In this document: positions 1 through 7,636 of the stretch, piece by piece
Layout: each line of letters starts with the position of its first letter
Numbering within the stretch: the stretch's first letter is position 1
From: an uncultured Clostridia bacterium
GTDB lineage: Bacteria; Bacillota; Clostridia; Christensenellales; UBA3700
Direction: 5' to 3'
Assembly: GCA_947177795.1 (NCBI GenBank)
Contig: CAMWVR010000009.1
Span: 1-39,007 of the forward strand
Length of the DNA stretch: 39,007 bases
The notes under the pieces: model-generated
Databases searched by the model: none
The model's input: the letters and a program-made list of their open reading frames with translations, nothing else
Told to the model about the DNA's origin: nothing
Program-made: the position numbers and the translations under genes

Positions 1-1498
1 CGTCCGAATTGTTTTTGTAATTGTAAAATTCTACGTCAAACTGCTCTTTGACAAATTTGTTGATGACAGGCGAAGTGTCAATTGTATATGAATAAGAATC
101 TGTCAACTTTGACTTATCCCATATAGCATTGCTTAACGGACTCGAACTCGCCCCTGCATCTGCTAAAAGCGTAGAAACGCTAGACACCTTGCTCACTCCA
201 GGCTCAAGATTAAATCTACTTGATTTAACGTTGTTTAGTCTTGGCGTCCATTCTGTGGAATATCTGCTAGTATACTTCAAGTTATCAACATTTGCGGTAT
301 GATAAAGACGCGCGTCTGCGCCTATTTCGGCTACAATCGGAACCAATGCAAAATTTGAACCGCTACGTTCTCCGTCTCCAATCAAATAACAATTTTTTAC
401 GTTAATGCTTGCTATAGTATAATCAGTACTTAATACCCATGAAGATGCCAATGCCCCAGCCAGTTCCAGACTTGAACATGCCTGCAAATTTGTTTGCAAT
501 ACATCAGCTACACAGTTCTCAATACGCACATCACCATCGTCTGCAAAGTCACCTACCAAAGAACCCAAGTAACCCTGTCCGGCAAACCCGCATGCAACAG
601 TATGCTTTGAATAACAATCCAATATTGTTATAGCATTTCGATAACGACATCCTACTATAGCGCCTAAAATAGAGTTACCAGTTGAATTTGAAAAAAGATT
701 AGTAGCGCTAAAAGATGCCGAACATCTATAAATGATAATATCATTATAATCCGCACCTGTTTTGGGATCTACCATTGCCACGATTCCGCCTATACACCTC
801 TGTATTACCGACGGCGCAGAAGCGTCACAAGAAGCTTGTCCTTGAACATGACAGTTTAAAATATATCCATCTCCATTTAAACTTGACACTATTCCACTCT
901 GCTGATCGCAATTTAAATAATTAAAATTATAATTATTTAAATCTGTAATTTTTCCATTTGCAAGAACTACAAACGGCGCGCAAGACGCAGAACCGACAAT
1001 GCTTAAATTTTTTATTGTATTGCCTAATCCATAAAAAGTGCCGCTAAAACGATTAACTAATACAAACGTTAAACCGCTGACGTCCAAATCTTTTGCAAGC
1101 ACAAAATAATCCCCTTCGCCATAATCAGTAATTCCACTTGAAGTATTATTCATGTCTGCGGCAAAGGCATTCCACTTTGCAGTCGAATTAATAACGAATG
1201 GATTTTCTTGAGATCCATGCGGCTTGGTACTGTCTATTGTAACTAAAGTCGTATCATCGGTTATTGCGCCGCTGTGCATTTGCTCTACTTTTCTGTAGTC
1301 TGTATATCTATAAGTCGAACCGTGATATAATGCTCCGTAAGTAGCATTTAGCGTTGCGCTTGCAGTGGGCATAACGACAGCATTTGGCGCGCTGTCAAGT
1401 GACTGCGCACTGCTTATTACAGCTATTGTTAAGCACAGCAATAACGCTATACTTATCATAATATATTTAATTGATTTTCTTTTCTTTAGCGCTTGCAT
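1..1498 (-). CDS. Secreted GLUG-type surface protein, N-terminal part (C-terminus outside window)
   Basis: The frame stays open from an ATG at 1498 to the left edge, giving 499 residues with no stop, so the gene is cut by the window. The start has a GAGAGGTG ribosome site about 5 nt upstream. Residues 1-31 look like a signal peptide: KKRKSIK basic region, a hydrophobic stretch around 12-29, and a likely cut after ISSA. Around 98-140 there is a block ENPFVINSTAKWNAFA followed by YFVLAKDLDVSG, then FSGTFYGLGNTIKNLSI-like sequence at 151-167. This is the form of GLUG-motif beta-repeat proteins, where F-x-G-T-F-x-G-x-G-N-x-I-x-N-L repeats are typical. Many evenly spaced Cys and NC-type motifs follow (180-400). 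It is probably an extracellular or wall-attached adhesin-like or carbohydrate-associated protein. The anchor, if any, would lie outside the window. Function unknown. Confidence 0.8.
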   Translation of the reverse strand, partial: MQALKKRKSIKYIMISIALLLCLTIAVISSAQSLDSAPNAVVMPTASATLNATYGALYHGSTYRYTDYRKVEQMHSGAITDDTTLVTIDSTKPHGSQENPFVINSTAKWNAFAADMNNTSSGITDYGEGDYFVLAKDLDVSGLTFVLVNRFSGTFYGLGNTIKNLSIVGSASCAPFVVLANGKITDLNNYNFNYLNCDQQSGIVSSLNGDGYILNCHVQGQASCDASAPSVIQRCIGGIVAMVDPKTGADYNDIIIYRCSASFSATNLFSNSTGNSILGAIVGCRYRNAITILDCYSKHTVACGFAGQGYLGSLVGDFADDGDVRIENCVADVLQTNLQACSSLELAGALASSWVLSTDYTIASINVKNCYLIGDGERSGSNFALVPIVAEIGADARLYHTANVDNLKYTSRYSTEWTPRLNNVKSSRFNLEPGVSKVSSVSTLLADAGASSSPLSNAIWDKSKLTDSYSYTIDTSPVINKFVKEQFDVEFYNYKNNSD

Positions 1499-1556
1499 AT
1501 AGCACCTCTCGTAAGTATGCTTTTTATTTTGTCATCTTGACGGTATTATATTGTTA

Positions 1557-1691
1557 AGATTTCTCCATTTCGCTTCGCTTCAGTCGAAATGACAGATTGT
1601 TTTGTCACCTCGACCCATCTTTTTATGTCACCTCGACCGCAGCGGAGAGGTCTCTATCCGTTTGAGATTTCTCGACTTCGCTCGAAATGAC
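1557..1691. repeat. Cluster of dispersed hairpin repeats (AA and GG types)
   Basis: It contains several units of the window-wide repeat: 1557-1593 (reverse, AGATTTCTCC to GAAATGAC), a truncated GTCACCTCGACC at 1604-1615, a full GTCACC-type unit at 1627-1654, and a reverse GTCATTT-type unit at 1664-1691. The last two face each other and form a composite with GTCA at one end and TGAC at the other. Each unit folds as an outer 5-bp stem (ACCTC/GAGGT or ATTTC/GAAAT) over a short inner stem such as CCG/CGG. The following stretch 1692-1839 holds nothing I recognise. Confidence 0.8.
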
Positions 1692-1839
1692 ACGTCTGTA
1701 TTTGTCACTCTCTCACTGTGAATTATACTTTTCTATTGTCCTTTTCGCAGTACTAATAGAATTTTCTATACCCAAGCTTCTTCTATACCAGAATTTGTAT
1801 ATTTTTTAATATGTTACAAACTCTGAATAACGTACGAAA

Positions 1840-1964
1840 ATTCCAAAAAAAGTATACTTTTACTGACCCAAAGATATTGCAAAATTAACCTTCGTGAAGT
1901 ATAATGTAATCGTAAAAATACGCCTTTTCGCAGGCAGTCAGTAAAAGTATACTTTTTTTGGAAT
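1840..1964. repeat. 125-bp element with perfect 28-bp inverted ends
   Basis: Positions 1840-1867 and 1937-1964 are exact reverse complements over 28 bp, with a 69-bp interior. Each arm contains the 14-bp palindrome AAAAGTATACTTTT. Pairing stops cleanly at both sides: 1839/1965 and 1868/1936 do not match. The interior has a small CTTCGTGAAG palindrome and no reading frame of note. It could be a miniature inverted-repeat element, a strong transcript hairpin, or a paired binding site. No clear target-site duplication is visible next to it. Confidence 0.85.
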
Positions 1965-2006
1965 GGGGTAAAATCAGCATTAAATTAGAATTTTAAATGA
2001 ATAAAA

Positions 2007-2041
2007 TTAATGACACGCAAGTTTATTGCGTGTCATTTTTT
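2007..2041. terminator. Strong intrinsic terminator, probably bidirectional
   Basis: A perfect 12-bp stem, AATGACACGCAA pairing with TTGCGTGTCATT around a GTTTA loop, is followed on the plus strand by six T. Read on the minus strand it ends in ATTAATTTTAT. It lies about 80 bp past the stop of the minus-strand aldehyde dehydrogenase gene and is the likely end of that transcript. Confidence 0.7.
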
Positions 2042-2054
2042 AGGTCCTTATCTT

Positions 2055-2081
2055 GTCACCTCGACCGTAGCGGAGAGGTCT
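2055..2081 (+). repeat. Single GTCACC-type hairpin repeat
   Basis: One unit of the dispersed repeat, with outer stem ACCTC/GAGGT and inner CCG-TAG-CGG. It sits between the terminator at 2007-2041 and the 3' end of the aldehyde dehydrogenase gene. Confidence 0.8.
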
Positions 2082-2118
2082 AAATCATTTCTTAACTACG
2101 TCTGCAAAGTCTTTAGAC

Positions 2119-3486
2119 TTATTTCATAAAGAACTTTATCAATTTATAATGCTTATCCGTATACGGCTGATAGCGCACAGGCATATCAAACCAAGTCTTT
2201 TTGTCGATGATACTCTTGTAATGTGTGAAGGTATCAAAGCCCGCTTTGCCGTGATACTGCCCCATACCGCTTTGTTTAAGTCCGCCGAATGGCAGCGTCG
2301 ACGACGCAATATGCATGATAGTGTCGTTGATACAGCCTCCGCCGAATTTGCAATGCGAAGTCACTTTTGCTTGATTTTGTTTGCTCTGAGAGAAAAAGTA
2401 TAGCGCAAGCGGCGTGGACATCGAGTTGACTTTTGCGATTGCCTCGTCAAGATCGTCAAACGTGACGATTGGCAGCACGGGTCCAAACATTTCGTTACTC
2501 ATTTCGGGACTGTCTAGCGTCGAATCAAGCAACGTCGGTTGAATCTTGAGTCTTTCTTCGTCGACATTTCCGCCGTAGAGCACCCTGTCTTTGTCTATAT
2601 AAGTTCTCACTTTGTCAAAGTGCTTTTGATTGATTATCTTGGGATAATTCTCATTTGTCAACGGGTCGTCGGTGTATTGCATTGCTATTTGCTTTTTGAG
2701 TTCTTCGACCAATTGTTCTTTCACGCTCTTGTCGCAATAGACGAAGTCGGGCGATACGCAAGTCTGCCCCGAATTGAGGAACTTGCCGAATACGATACGC
2801 CTTGCCGCAAGCGGTATATTAGCCGTAGCGTCGACGATACAAGGACTCTTTCCGCCCATCTCCAAAGTGATTGGCGTAAACTTCTCCGCCGCCTTTTGCA
2901 TTACTATCTTACCCACGGCGGCGCTGCCCGTATAGAAGATATAGTCAAAGTCTTGTTCCATCAAAAAGGCGTTTTCTTCCCTGCCGCCGCTCACGACGAT
3001 GACTTGATTTTTGTCAAAAGTTTTTTCCACAAGTTTTTCTATCACGCAAGAAGTGTTGTGCGAATATCTGCTGGGCTTGAGCACGACGCTGTTGCCTGCG
3101 GCAATCGCATCCACCATAGGCTCGATAGACAGCATAAAAGGATAATTCCAAGGGCTCATGACAAGCACGCAACCGTAAGGACACGGCATTATCACGCTCT
3201 TTGCGGGGAATTGAATCATATCGCCTCTCATCTTCTTGGGACGAGAAAACTTTTTGATATGCTTTATCATATAAGATATTTCGCAAAGAGTCATTCCGAT
3301 CTCGGTCGTATAAGCCTCGATTTCGCTCTTGTTGAGATCTGCTTTGAGAGCGGCAAAAACGTCGTCTTTCATAAGCATTATGTTTTGATACAACTTCTTG
3401 AGCGCCTTTATTCTCTCTTTATAATCCCAAAAGACGCGCTCTGCCTTTTGTCTTTCAATACAAGTCAATATTTCTTCTCTTTCCAT
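2119..3486 (-). CDS. Aldehyde dehydrogenase (class 3-like, NAD(P)+)
   Basis: A 455-residue enzyme that would oxidise aldehydes to acids with NAD(P)+ in the cytoplasm. Family marks visible: SPWNYP at 111-116, the cofactor loop YTGSAAVG at 185-192, catalytic base E209 in LEMGGKSP, and catalytic C243 in NSGQTCVSPD. The length of about 455 and the short N-terminus fit the class 3 or fatty-aldehyde branch (AldB/ALH/CALDH type) better than the 480-500 residue classes. The ATG at 3486 is preceded by a GAGG site. It is apparently monocistronic: luxS ends upstream, with hairpin repeats between them, and a strong hairpin follows at 2007-2041. The exact substrate cannot be told from sequence. Confidence 0.92.
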   Translation of the reverse strand: MEREEILTCIERQKAERVFWDYKERIKALKKLYQNIMLMKDDVFAALKADLNKSEIEAYTTEIGMTLCEISYMIKHIKKFSRPKKMRGDMIQFPAKSVIMPCPYGCVLVMSPWNYPFMLSIEPMVDAIAAGNSVVLKPSRYSHNTSCVIEKLVEKTFDKNQVIVVSGGREENAFLMEQDFDYIFYTGSAAVGKIVMQKAAEKFTPITLEMGGKSPCIVDATANIPLAARRIVFGKFLNSGQTCVSPDFVYCDKSVKEQLVEELKKQIAMQYTDDPLTNENYPKIINQKHFDKVRTYIDKDRVLYGGNVDEERLKIQPTLLDSTLDSPEMSNEMFGPVLPIVTFDDLDEAIAKVNSMSTPLALYFFSQSKQNQAKVTSHCKFGGGCINDTIMHIASSTLPFGGLKQSGMGQYHGKAGFDTFTHYKSIIDKKTWFDMPVRYQPYTDKHYKLIKFFMK

Positions 3487-3527
3487 ACCAACCTCATTTA
3501 TAATACTGTTTTAATTGTTCATATCAA

Positions 3528-3591
3528 GTCACCTCGACCGCAGTAGAGAGGTCTCTATAATTTTAGATTTCTCGACTTCGCTCGAAATGAC
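3528..3591. repeat. Composite of two facing hairpin repeats
   Basis: A GTCACC-type unit (3528-3555) faces a reverse GTCATTT-type unit (about 3564-3591), the same composite as at 1627-1691. The two copies differ at only a few positions (for example CAGTAG against CAGCGG in the first loop). It sits between luxS and the aldehyde dehydrogenase gene. Confidence 0.8.
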
Positions 3592-3625
3592 AATATAAGG
3601 ATTTAGTTTCGATATTATATTTACG

Positions 3626-4051
3626 TTACCTCGTCAACACCTCAAGATACTTGGATATCTCGCTCTTTGCCTCTTCGAGGTTGTGTTCTCTGAAATTGCC
3701 GCATTCCTTTTGAGTCGTACCCGGCACGTAATCGAGTGTCAGGCACTTCTTGAGACATTCAACCGTCACTCGCTTTGCCTCTTGCTCCTCAATGCCAAAA
3801 AGCAAAAGATAACAACCCGTACGGCAACCCATTGGTCCAAAATAGACCACTTTGTCCTTTATCTCGCTGTTGCGAATGACGACCGCAAAAAGATGCTCGA
3901 TAGAATGCAATGCTGCGTAAGAGATATAATCGCCCTTGTTGGGATATTTAAATCGCATATCGTAGGTATATACTCCGTTTGCCTCGCCAAGGCAATAAAA
4001 GCCGGGCGCTATTTTGTCGTGATCGAGTTCAAAAGATTTTATGTTGTCCAT
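3626..4051 (-). CDS. luxS: S-ribosylhomocysteine lyase LuxS
   Basis: LuxS splits S-ribosylhomocysteine into homocysteine and DPD, the precursor of autoinducer-2, as part of the activated methyl cycle. The metal-binding HxxEH is at 49-53 (H49, H53), the third ligand C117 is in ECGNF, E52 is the catalytic base, and C76 in FGPMGCRTG is the catalytic acid. The ATG at 4051 is chosen because GGAGAG lies 5 nt upstream; the frame also allows a TTG at 4063, which would consume that site. From this start the protein is 141 residues, somewhat shorter than the roughly 157 residues of the Bacillus enzyme. It has its own promoter at 4082-4110 and is divergent from the symporter gene. No pfs-type nucleosidase gene is nearby. 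Confidence 0.95.
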   Translation of the reverse strand: MDNIKSFELDHDKIAPGFYCLGEANGVYTYDMRFKYPNKGDYISYAALHSIEHLFAVVIRNSEIKDKVVYFGPMGCRTGCYLLLFGIEEQEAKRVTVECLKKCLTLDYVPGTTQKECGNFREHNLEEAKSEISKYLEVLTR

Positions 4052-4081
4052 AGGTCTCTCCAATAATCGATTGTTGACAAG

Positions 4082-4110
4082 ATTATATCACACGCTCCCA
4101 CATAAGTCAA
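4082..4110 (-). promoter_or_regulatory. Sigma-A promoter of luxS
   Basis: On the minus strand, -35 TTGACT (4105-4110), 17-bp spacer, -10 TATAAT (4082-4087). The predicted transcript starts about 25 nt before the luxS ATG and includes its ribosome site. Confidence 0.7.
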
Positions 4111-4194
4111 TATATGAAATCGTGACAAACAACCACGTTTTTTTGCAAATTTGTCTAACTTTTGGCTTTTGAGAAGTTTTGTCTTTTTTGCCTA

Positions 4195-4252
4195 TTGACA
4201 GCGCAAGCAAAATAAATATATAATTGTAATATATATTGATAAAATATTTTAT
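4195..4252 (+). promoter_or_regulatory. Promoter of symporter operon with palindromic site downstream
   Basis: The -35 TTGACA (4195-4200), 18-bp spacer and -10 TATAAT (4219-4224) make a near-consensus sigma-A promoter. Just after the expected start site lies the 14-bp perfect palindrome ATAAAATATTTTAT (4239-4252), placed where a repressor would block transcription. The palindrome is very AT-rich, so the operator reading is tentative. Confidence 0.6.
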
Positions 4253-4273
4253 TATAATATTAAGGTGGAATTT

Positions 4274-5860
4274 ATGACTGACGAAAAAGATATCGCCACT
4301 TGCGATTCGACAAAAGAAGACACGACAACTGCGAGCGGTTACGCCGCTCCGCCGATGAAAACATTGGAAAAGATCGCATACGGCGGCGGAGAAATCTACG
4401 GCAGCGGTTACGCCGCATTGCTCGGCGTGGTGCTGTCTTTCTTCTTGACCAATCTAGTGCTTGTGGGCATCAAAAACGCAGAACTTTATGCGGCGATAAT
4501 AATCGTCGTGTCAAAGGTGTGGGACGCAATATCCGATCCACTCATGGGCGTGATTTCCGACAACACCCGCACAAAGATAGGCAGACGCAGACCGTGGATA
4601 ATCATTGGCGGCGCGCTCGTGCCGGTGGCTTTTGCAATCATGTTTATGCCCTGGGCAAAGAATATCCAAAATCAAGGCTTGAGAATCGTTTACGCTTGCG
4701 TAGGTTATTTCCTGCTCTGCACGATAAATACCATTTCGCAAGTGCCTTACGCGTCGTTGAGCGCAGAAATCTCCGGAGATTTTAAAGAGCGCAACAAAGC
4801 AAATTCAATCAAACTGCTCTTCTCTTTGGTATGCTCGGGACTTTTCTTCTTGATACCGTCGGCGGCTACCGAGGCGTACTCGGCGTATCTCAAAGGCGAA
4901 ACTTCTATGTACGGCGCAATCAACGAGACGGGATTTTTCCTTGTCGTAGCAATACTTTGCGGTGTGATATTCGGCGTGGCGACAGTGCTCGTCGGCGTAT
5001 TCAGCAAAGAGCGCATACCGTATGACGAAACGCAAAAGAGCAAGTTCTCTTTCAAAAGCTATGCCGTACCGCTCAAAAACAAGTCTTATAGATACCACTT
5101 GATGATGTATCTTATGGCATTCGGCTGTTATGACTTTATATCGGCGTTGGTGCTATATTACGTCACGGCGGTCGTGCCTAGCATAACCATATTCGGTATG
5201 AAAATGAGTTCGCTCTTCATCGTTGCGCCTATGATGGTAATGGCGGCGGTAACATATCCTTTGAATATGAAACTCAAGAATACCAAAGGCAAACAATTCG
5301 TATACCGCTGGGGTCTGCCGTGCTATATTCTCGGCGCTCTCGGATTGGCGGTATTCCCCAATACGACAAATACAAGCGTGAGCTGGCTGTTGCTGCTTTG
5401 CTCGGCAATAATGGGCGTGGGCTTCGGCGGAGCGCAGATGATGCCTTGGATGATCTTCCCCGATACGCAGGACGTGGCGGAACTCAAGACGGGAGTCAAA
5501 GACACGGGCTGCTATAGCGGTCTCATGACTTTTACTCGCAAGATAGGCACCGCCATTGCGCAAAGCATAGTGCTGATTGTCCTGGCCTGCGTAGGTTACA
5601 GCGAATGTACGGAAAAAATATACAACAAAGAGCTGGACGCATACCCCGCAAAAGTCACTATGGCAATCCGCATACTATTCGGAATAGTCGTAGTCGTCAT
5701 GATAAGCCTTGCAATATGGGCGTCGCTGAAATATAAAGTCACTGACCAAAAGTTGACGAGAATCAAATACTTCCTCGAAAAACAACGCGCAGGCGAAAAC
5801 GACACCTTGACGGACGAGGAAAAAGCAGAAAAAGAAGCATTGATAAAGGAACTTGGCTGA
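4274..5860 (+). CDS. GPH-family glycoside/sugar:cation symporter
   Basis: A membrane transporter of the glycoside-pentoside-hexuronide family (MelB/XynB/UidB type), importing a sugar or glycoside with Na+ or H+. It has about 12 hydrophobic segments. Near the N-terminus it carries the family hallmark ISDPLMGVISDNTRTKIGRRRPW, which includes the conserved Asp after helix 2 and the RRRPW loop (shown here as positions about 90-112). The ATG at 4274 follows AAGGTGG; an in-frame GTG at 4265 would overlap that site. At about 528 residues it is longer than MelB (about 470) because of a hydrophilic N-terminus and a charged C-terminal tail. The next gene starts 2 nt after the stop, so the pair is translated together. 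The substrate is unknown. Confidence 0.88.
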   Translation: MTDEKDIATCDSTKEDTTTASGYAAPPMKTLEKIAYGGGEIYGSGYAALLGVVLSFFLTNLVLVGIKNAELYAAIIIVVSKVWDAISDPLMGVISDNTRTKIGRRRPWIIIGGALVPVAFAIMFMPWAKNIQNQGLRIVYACVGYFLLCTINTISQVPYASLSAEISGDFKERNKANSIKLLFSLVCSGLFFLIPSAATEAYSAYLKGETSMYGAINETGFFLVVAILCGVIFGVATVLVGVFSKERIPYDETQKSKFSFKSYAVPLKNKSYRYHLMMYLMAFGCYDFISALVLYYVTAVVPSITIFGMKMSSLFIVAPMMVMAAVTYPLNMKLKNTKGKQFVYRWGLPCYILGALGLAVFPNTTNTSVSWLLLLCSAIMGVGFGGAQMMPWMIFPDTQDVAELKTGVKDTGCYSGLMTFTRKIGTAIAQSIVLIVLACVGYSECTEKIYNKELDAYPAKVTMAIRILFGIVVVVMISLAIWASLKYKVTDQKLTRIKYFLEKQRAGENDTLTDEEKAEKEALIKELG

Positions 5861-5861
5861 T

Positions 5862-6665
5862 ATGCAATTCAATACTACTCCGATGACGGGACTGACGGGA
5901 AGTCTATGCAAAATTATGGGCGTCGAACCGCCTAAAAATTCAGAGGGCGTGATAGACGAACTCGTCGACTACGCAATGGCAAAGACGGAAGGCAGACCCG
6001 TCGACAGAATACTTATGTACAACCCCGACGCAATAGGTCAATGGTCTTATGAGAAATACTCCGACAAATTCGAGCCTATGCGAGATTACGCTCCCTTCGA
6101 ACTCAATATGCTTACGGTATTCCCACCCAAGACTCCCGTATGTTTTGGCAGTATGTACACGGGCGCAAGCCCCGAAGTGCACGGCATACAGCGTTACGTC
6201 AAGTCGCTCATTACGATAGACAGCATTTTCGATGCGCTTATACGCGCAGGCAAGAAGCCGTGTATAGTCACTGTCAAGAACTCTTCTCTGTCCAAAATTT
6301 TTAATGGCAAAGATATGGATTATTATCTCGAGGATTACGACAACGAAGTCATTGCGAGAGCAGTGGAACTCATAAAGCAAGATAAGTATGACTTCATAGT
6401 CGTATACAACCAAGAATTCGACGACGTAATGCACCGCTCGCACCCCAACTCCAAACGCTCGCAAAAGGCGCTCGACCACCACGCTCAGTCCTTTGACATA
6501 CTCGGCAGACACGTCAAAGAGCATTGGAAAGGACACGATACTTTGATTGGTTGCGCCACCGACCACGGCACGCACCGCGAATGGTATCTTCTCGGTCAGC
6601 ACTGTAAGAATATCCCCGAAGATATGAACGTCAAGCACTATTACGGAGTCTTTCCAAAAGAATGA
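5862..6665 (+). CDS. Alkaline-phosphatase-superfamily phosphodiesterase/nucleotide pyrophosphatase-like hydrolase
   Basis: A 267-residue protein with the marks of the type I phosphodiesterase/nucleotide pyrophosphatase branch: FPPKTPVCFGSMYTGASPEVHGI near residues 86-108, with the S/T-P and TG-x-x-P-x-x-HGI signature, and the C-terminal metal-site motif ATDHGTH around 228-234. It would hydrolyse a phosphate mono- or diester, probably in the cytoplasm because no signal peptide is seen. The ATG at 5862 starts 2 nt after the symporter stop, with AAGGAA upstream; an in-frame TTG at 5853 is less likely. It is short for the superfamily (often 400 or more residues), so it may be a compact form. The operon context suggests work on an imported or derived phosphorylated compound, which is inference. 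Confidence 0.75.
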   Translation: MQFNTTPMTGLTGSLCKIMGVEPPKNSEGVIDELVDYAMAKTEGRPVDRILMYNPDAIGQWSYEKYSDKFEPMRDYAPFELNMLTVFPPKTPVCFGSMYTGASPEVHGIQRYVKSLITIDSIFDALIRAGKKPCIVTVKNSSLSKIFNGKDMDYYLEDYDNEVIARAVELIKQDKYDFIVVYNQEFDDVMHRSHPNSKRSQKALDHHAQSFDILGRHVKEHWKGHDTLIGCATDHGTHREWYLLGQHCKNIPEDMNVKHYYGVFPKE

Positions 6666-6678
6666 TAAGACTAAGCAA

Positions 6679-6710
6679 TTCCCCGATGTAAACCGCATCG
6701 GGAATTTTTT
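6679..6710 (+). terminator. Intrinsic terminator of symporter-hydrolase operon
   Basis: Stem CCCGATG/CATCGGG around a short loop, extended by TT/AA past one bulged C and followed by TTTTTT. It starts 13 nt after the hydrolase stop. Confidence 0.85.
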
Positions 6711-6832
6711 CGCCAACGTATATATTCTCATCAAAATCAATGCAATTCTACTTATATTCGATTTAATTCTATTGAAAAACAACTGCAAAATGATTTAAAC
6801 TGTCATTACAAATCCACATTAAGGAGCGATAT

Positions 6833-7552
6833 ATGAACGATTTCGGAGATTTTTTATATACCCTGCGCAAAGAAAAAGGCATGACGCAAGCCCAACTTGC
6901 CGACCTTTTGGGCGTGACCAACAAAGCCGTGTCAAAATGGGAGACGGGCGAAGCAATGCCAGAGACTAGTCTGCTTTTGCCGCTGTCCAGAATATTGGGC
7001 GTGACCGTAGACGAACTGCTTGACGGCAAACGCAGTATAAGTAATGACTATAATAATCAAGATTTTAAATACGAAACTACGTCGGAAGAAAACAATTCAA
7101 AAGAATTTGACTTTGACGATATCAAAAAGCATATTTTCACAAAAGGAAAAGAGGACGAAAAATCAGTATTGGAAAGCGTATGCGGAGTCGTGTGCGCAAG
7201 CGTATTTTTTCTTGGTCTGATATCCTACTTATTGATAGGCGCAATTTGGAATTTGTGGTCGCCTTATTGGGTAATAATCCCGATATGCACCTTGTCTTGC
7301 GGAATAATCGGCATCATTTTCGACCTGTCCAACGCGCAAAAGCGCAAGAGAAAAAAAGAACGAGGGGAAAATCCCTATATCGGAGCAATTTGCGGCGCAC
7401 TAATGCTTGCTTGCTCTCTAACTTATTTGATTTTGGGTGTGATATTCTCTCTATGGCATCCATATTGGATAATAATCGTGATAGGCTCTTTCCTGTGCGC
7501 TATAATTGGCTCGATTGGCGGAATAATCTCCAATAAAAACAATAGGAATTGA
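6833..7552 (+). CDS. XRE-family transcriptional regulator with duplicated membrane module
   Basis: Residues 5-65 form a Cro/CI-type helix-turn-helix domain (MTQAQLADLLGVTNKAVSKWETG, with the recognition helix near 28-38). A charged linker (66-115) leads to a hydrophobic half with two copies of one module: about 131-167, containing IWNLWSPYWVIIP, and 199-235, containing IFSLWHPYWIIIV. A strongly basic RKRKKER loop separates them. The regulator is therefore probably membrane-tethered, with the DNA-binding domain in the cytoplasm. AAGGAG lies 7 nt before the ATG. This architecture is common in Firmicutes, usually with unknown signals. The target genes are not evident; the neighbouring YhhN gene has its own promoter. 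Confidence 0.85.
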   Translation: MNDFGDFLYTLRKEKGMTQAQLADLLGVTNKAVSKWETGEAMPETSLLLPLSRILGVTVDELLDGKRSISNDYNNQDFKYETTSEENNSKEFDFDDIKKHIFTKGKEDEKSVLESVCGVVCASVFFLGLISYLLIGAIWNLWSPYWVIIPICTLSCGIIGIIFDLSNAQKRKRKKERGENPYIGAICGALMLACSLTYLILGVIFSLWHPYWIIIVIGSFLCAIIGSIGGIISNKNNRN

Positions 7553-7601
7553 TTAAAATCACAAAATATCCATATTCTTCCAAAATGGTACATATTTGGT
7601 A

Positions 7602-7630
7602 TTGACTTTTACTATATTTTATAGTTTAAT
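7602..7630 (+). promoter_or_regulatory. Promoter placing the transcript start at the YhhN start codon
   Basis: The -35 TTGACT (7602-7607), 17-bp spacer and -10 TTTAAT (7625-7630) are followed by exactly 6 nt before the ATG at 7637. The predicted transcript would start at or within a base of the ATG. Confidence 0.6.
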
Positions 7631-7636
7631 ATAAAT

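Noticed and set aside
439..633. 64-codon plus-strand open frame
   Set aside because: Antisense to the secreted protein gene, with no ribosome site.
2539..3546. 335-codon open frame on the plus strand
   Set aside because: Antisense to the aldehyde dehydrogenase gene and running into a repeat; composition unlike the real genes.
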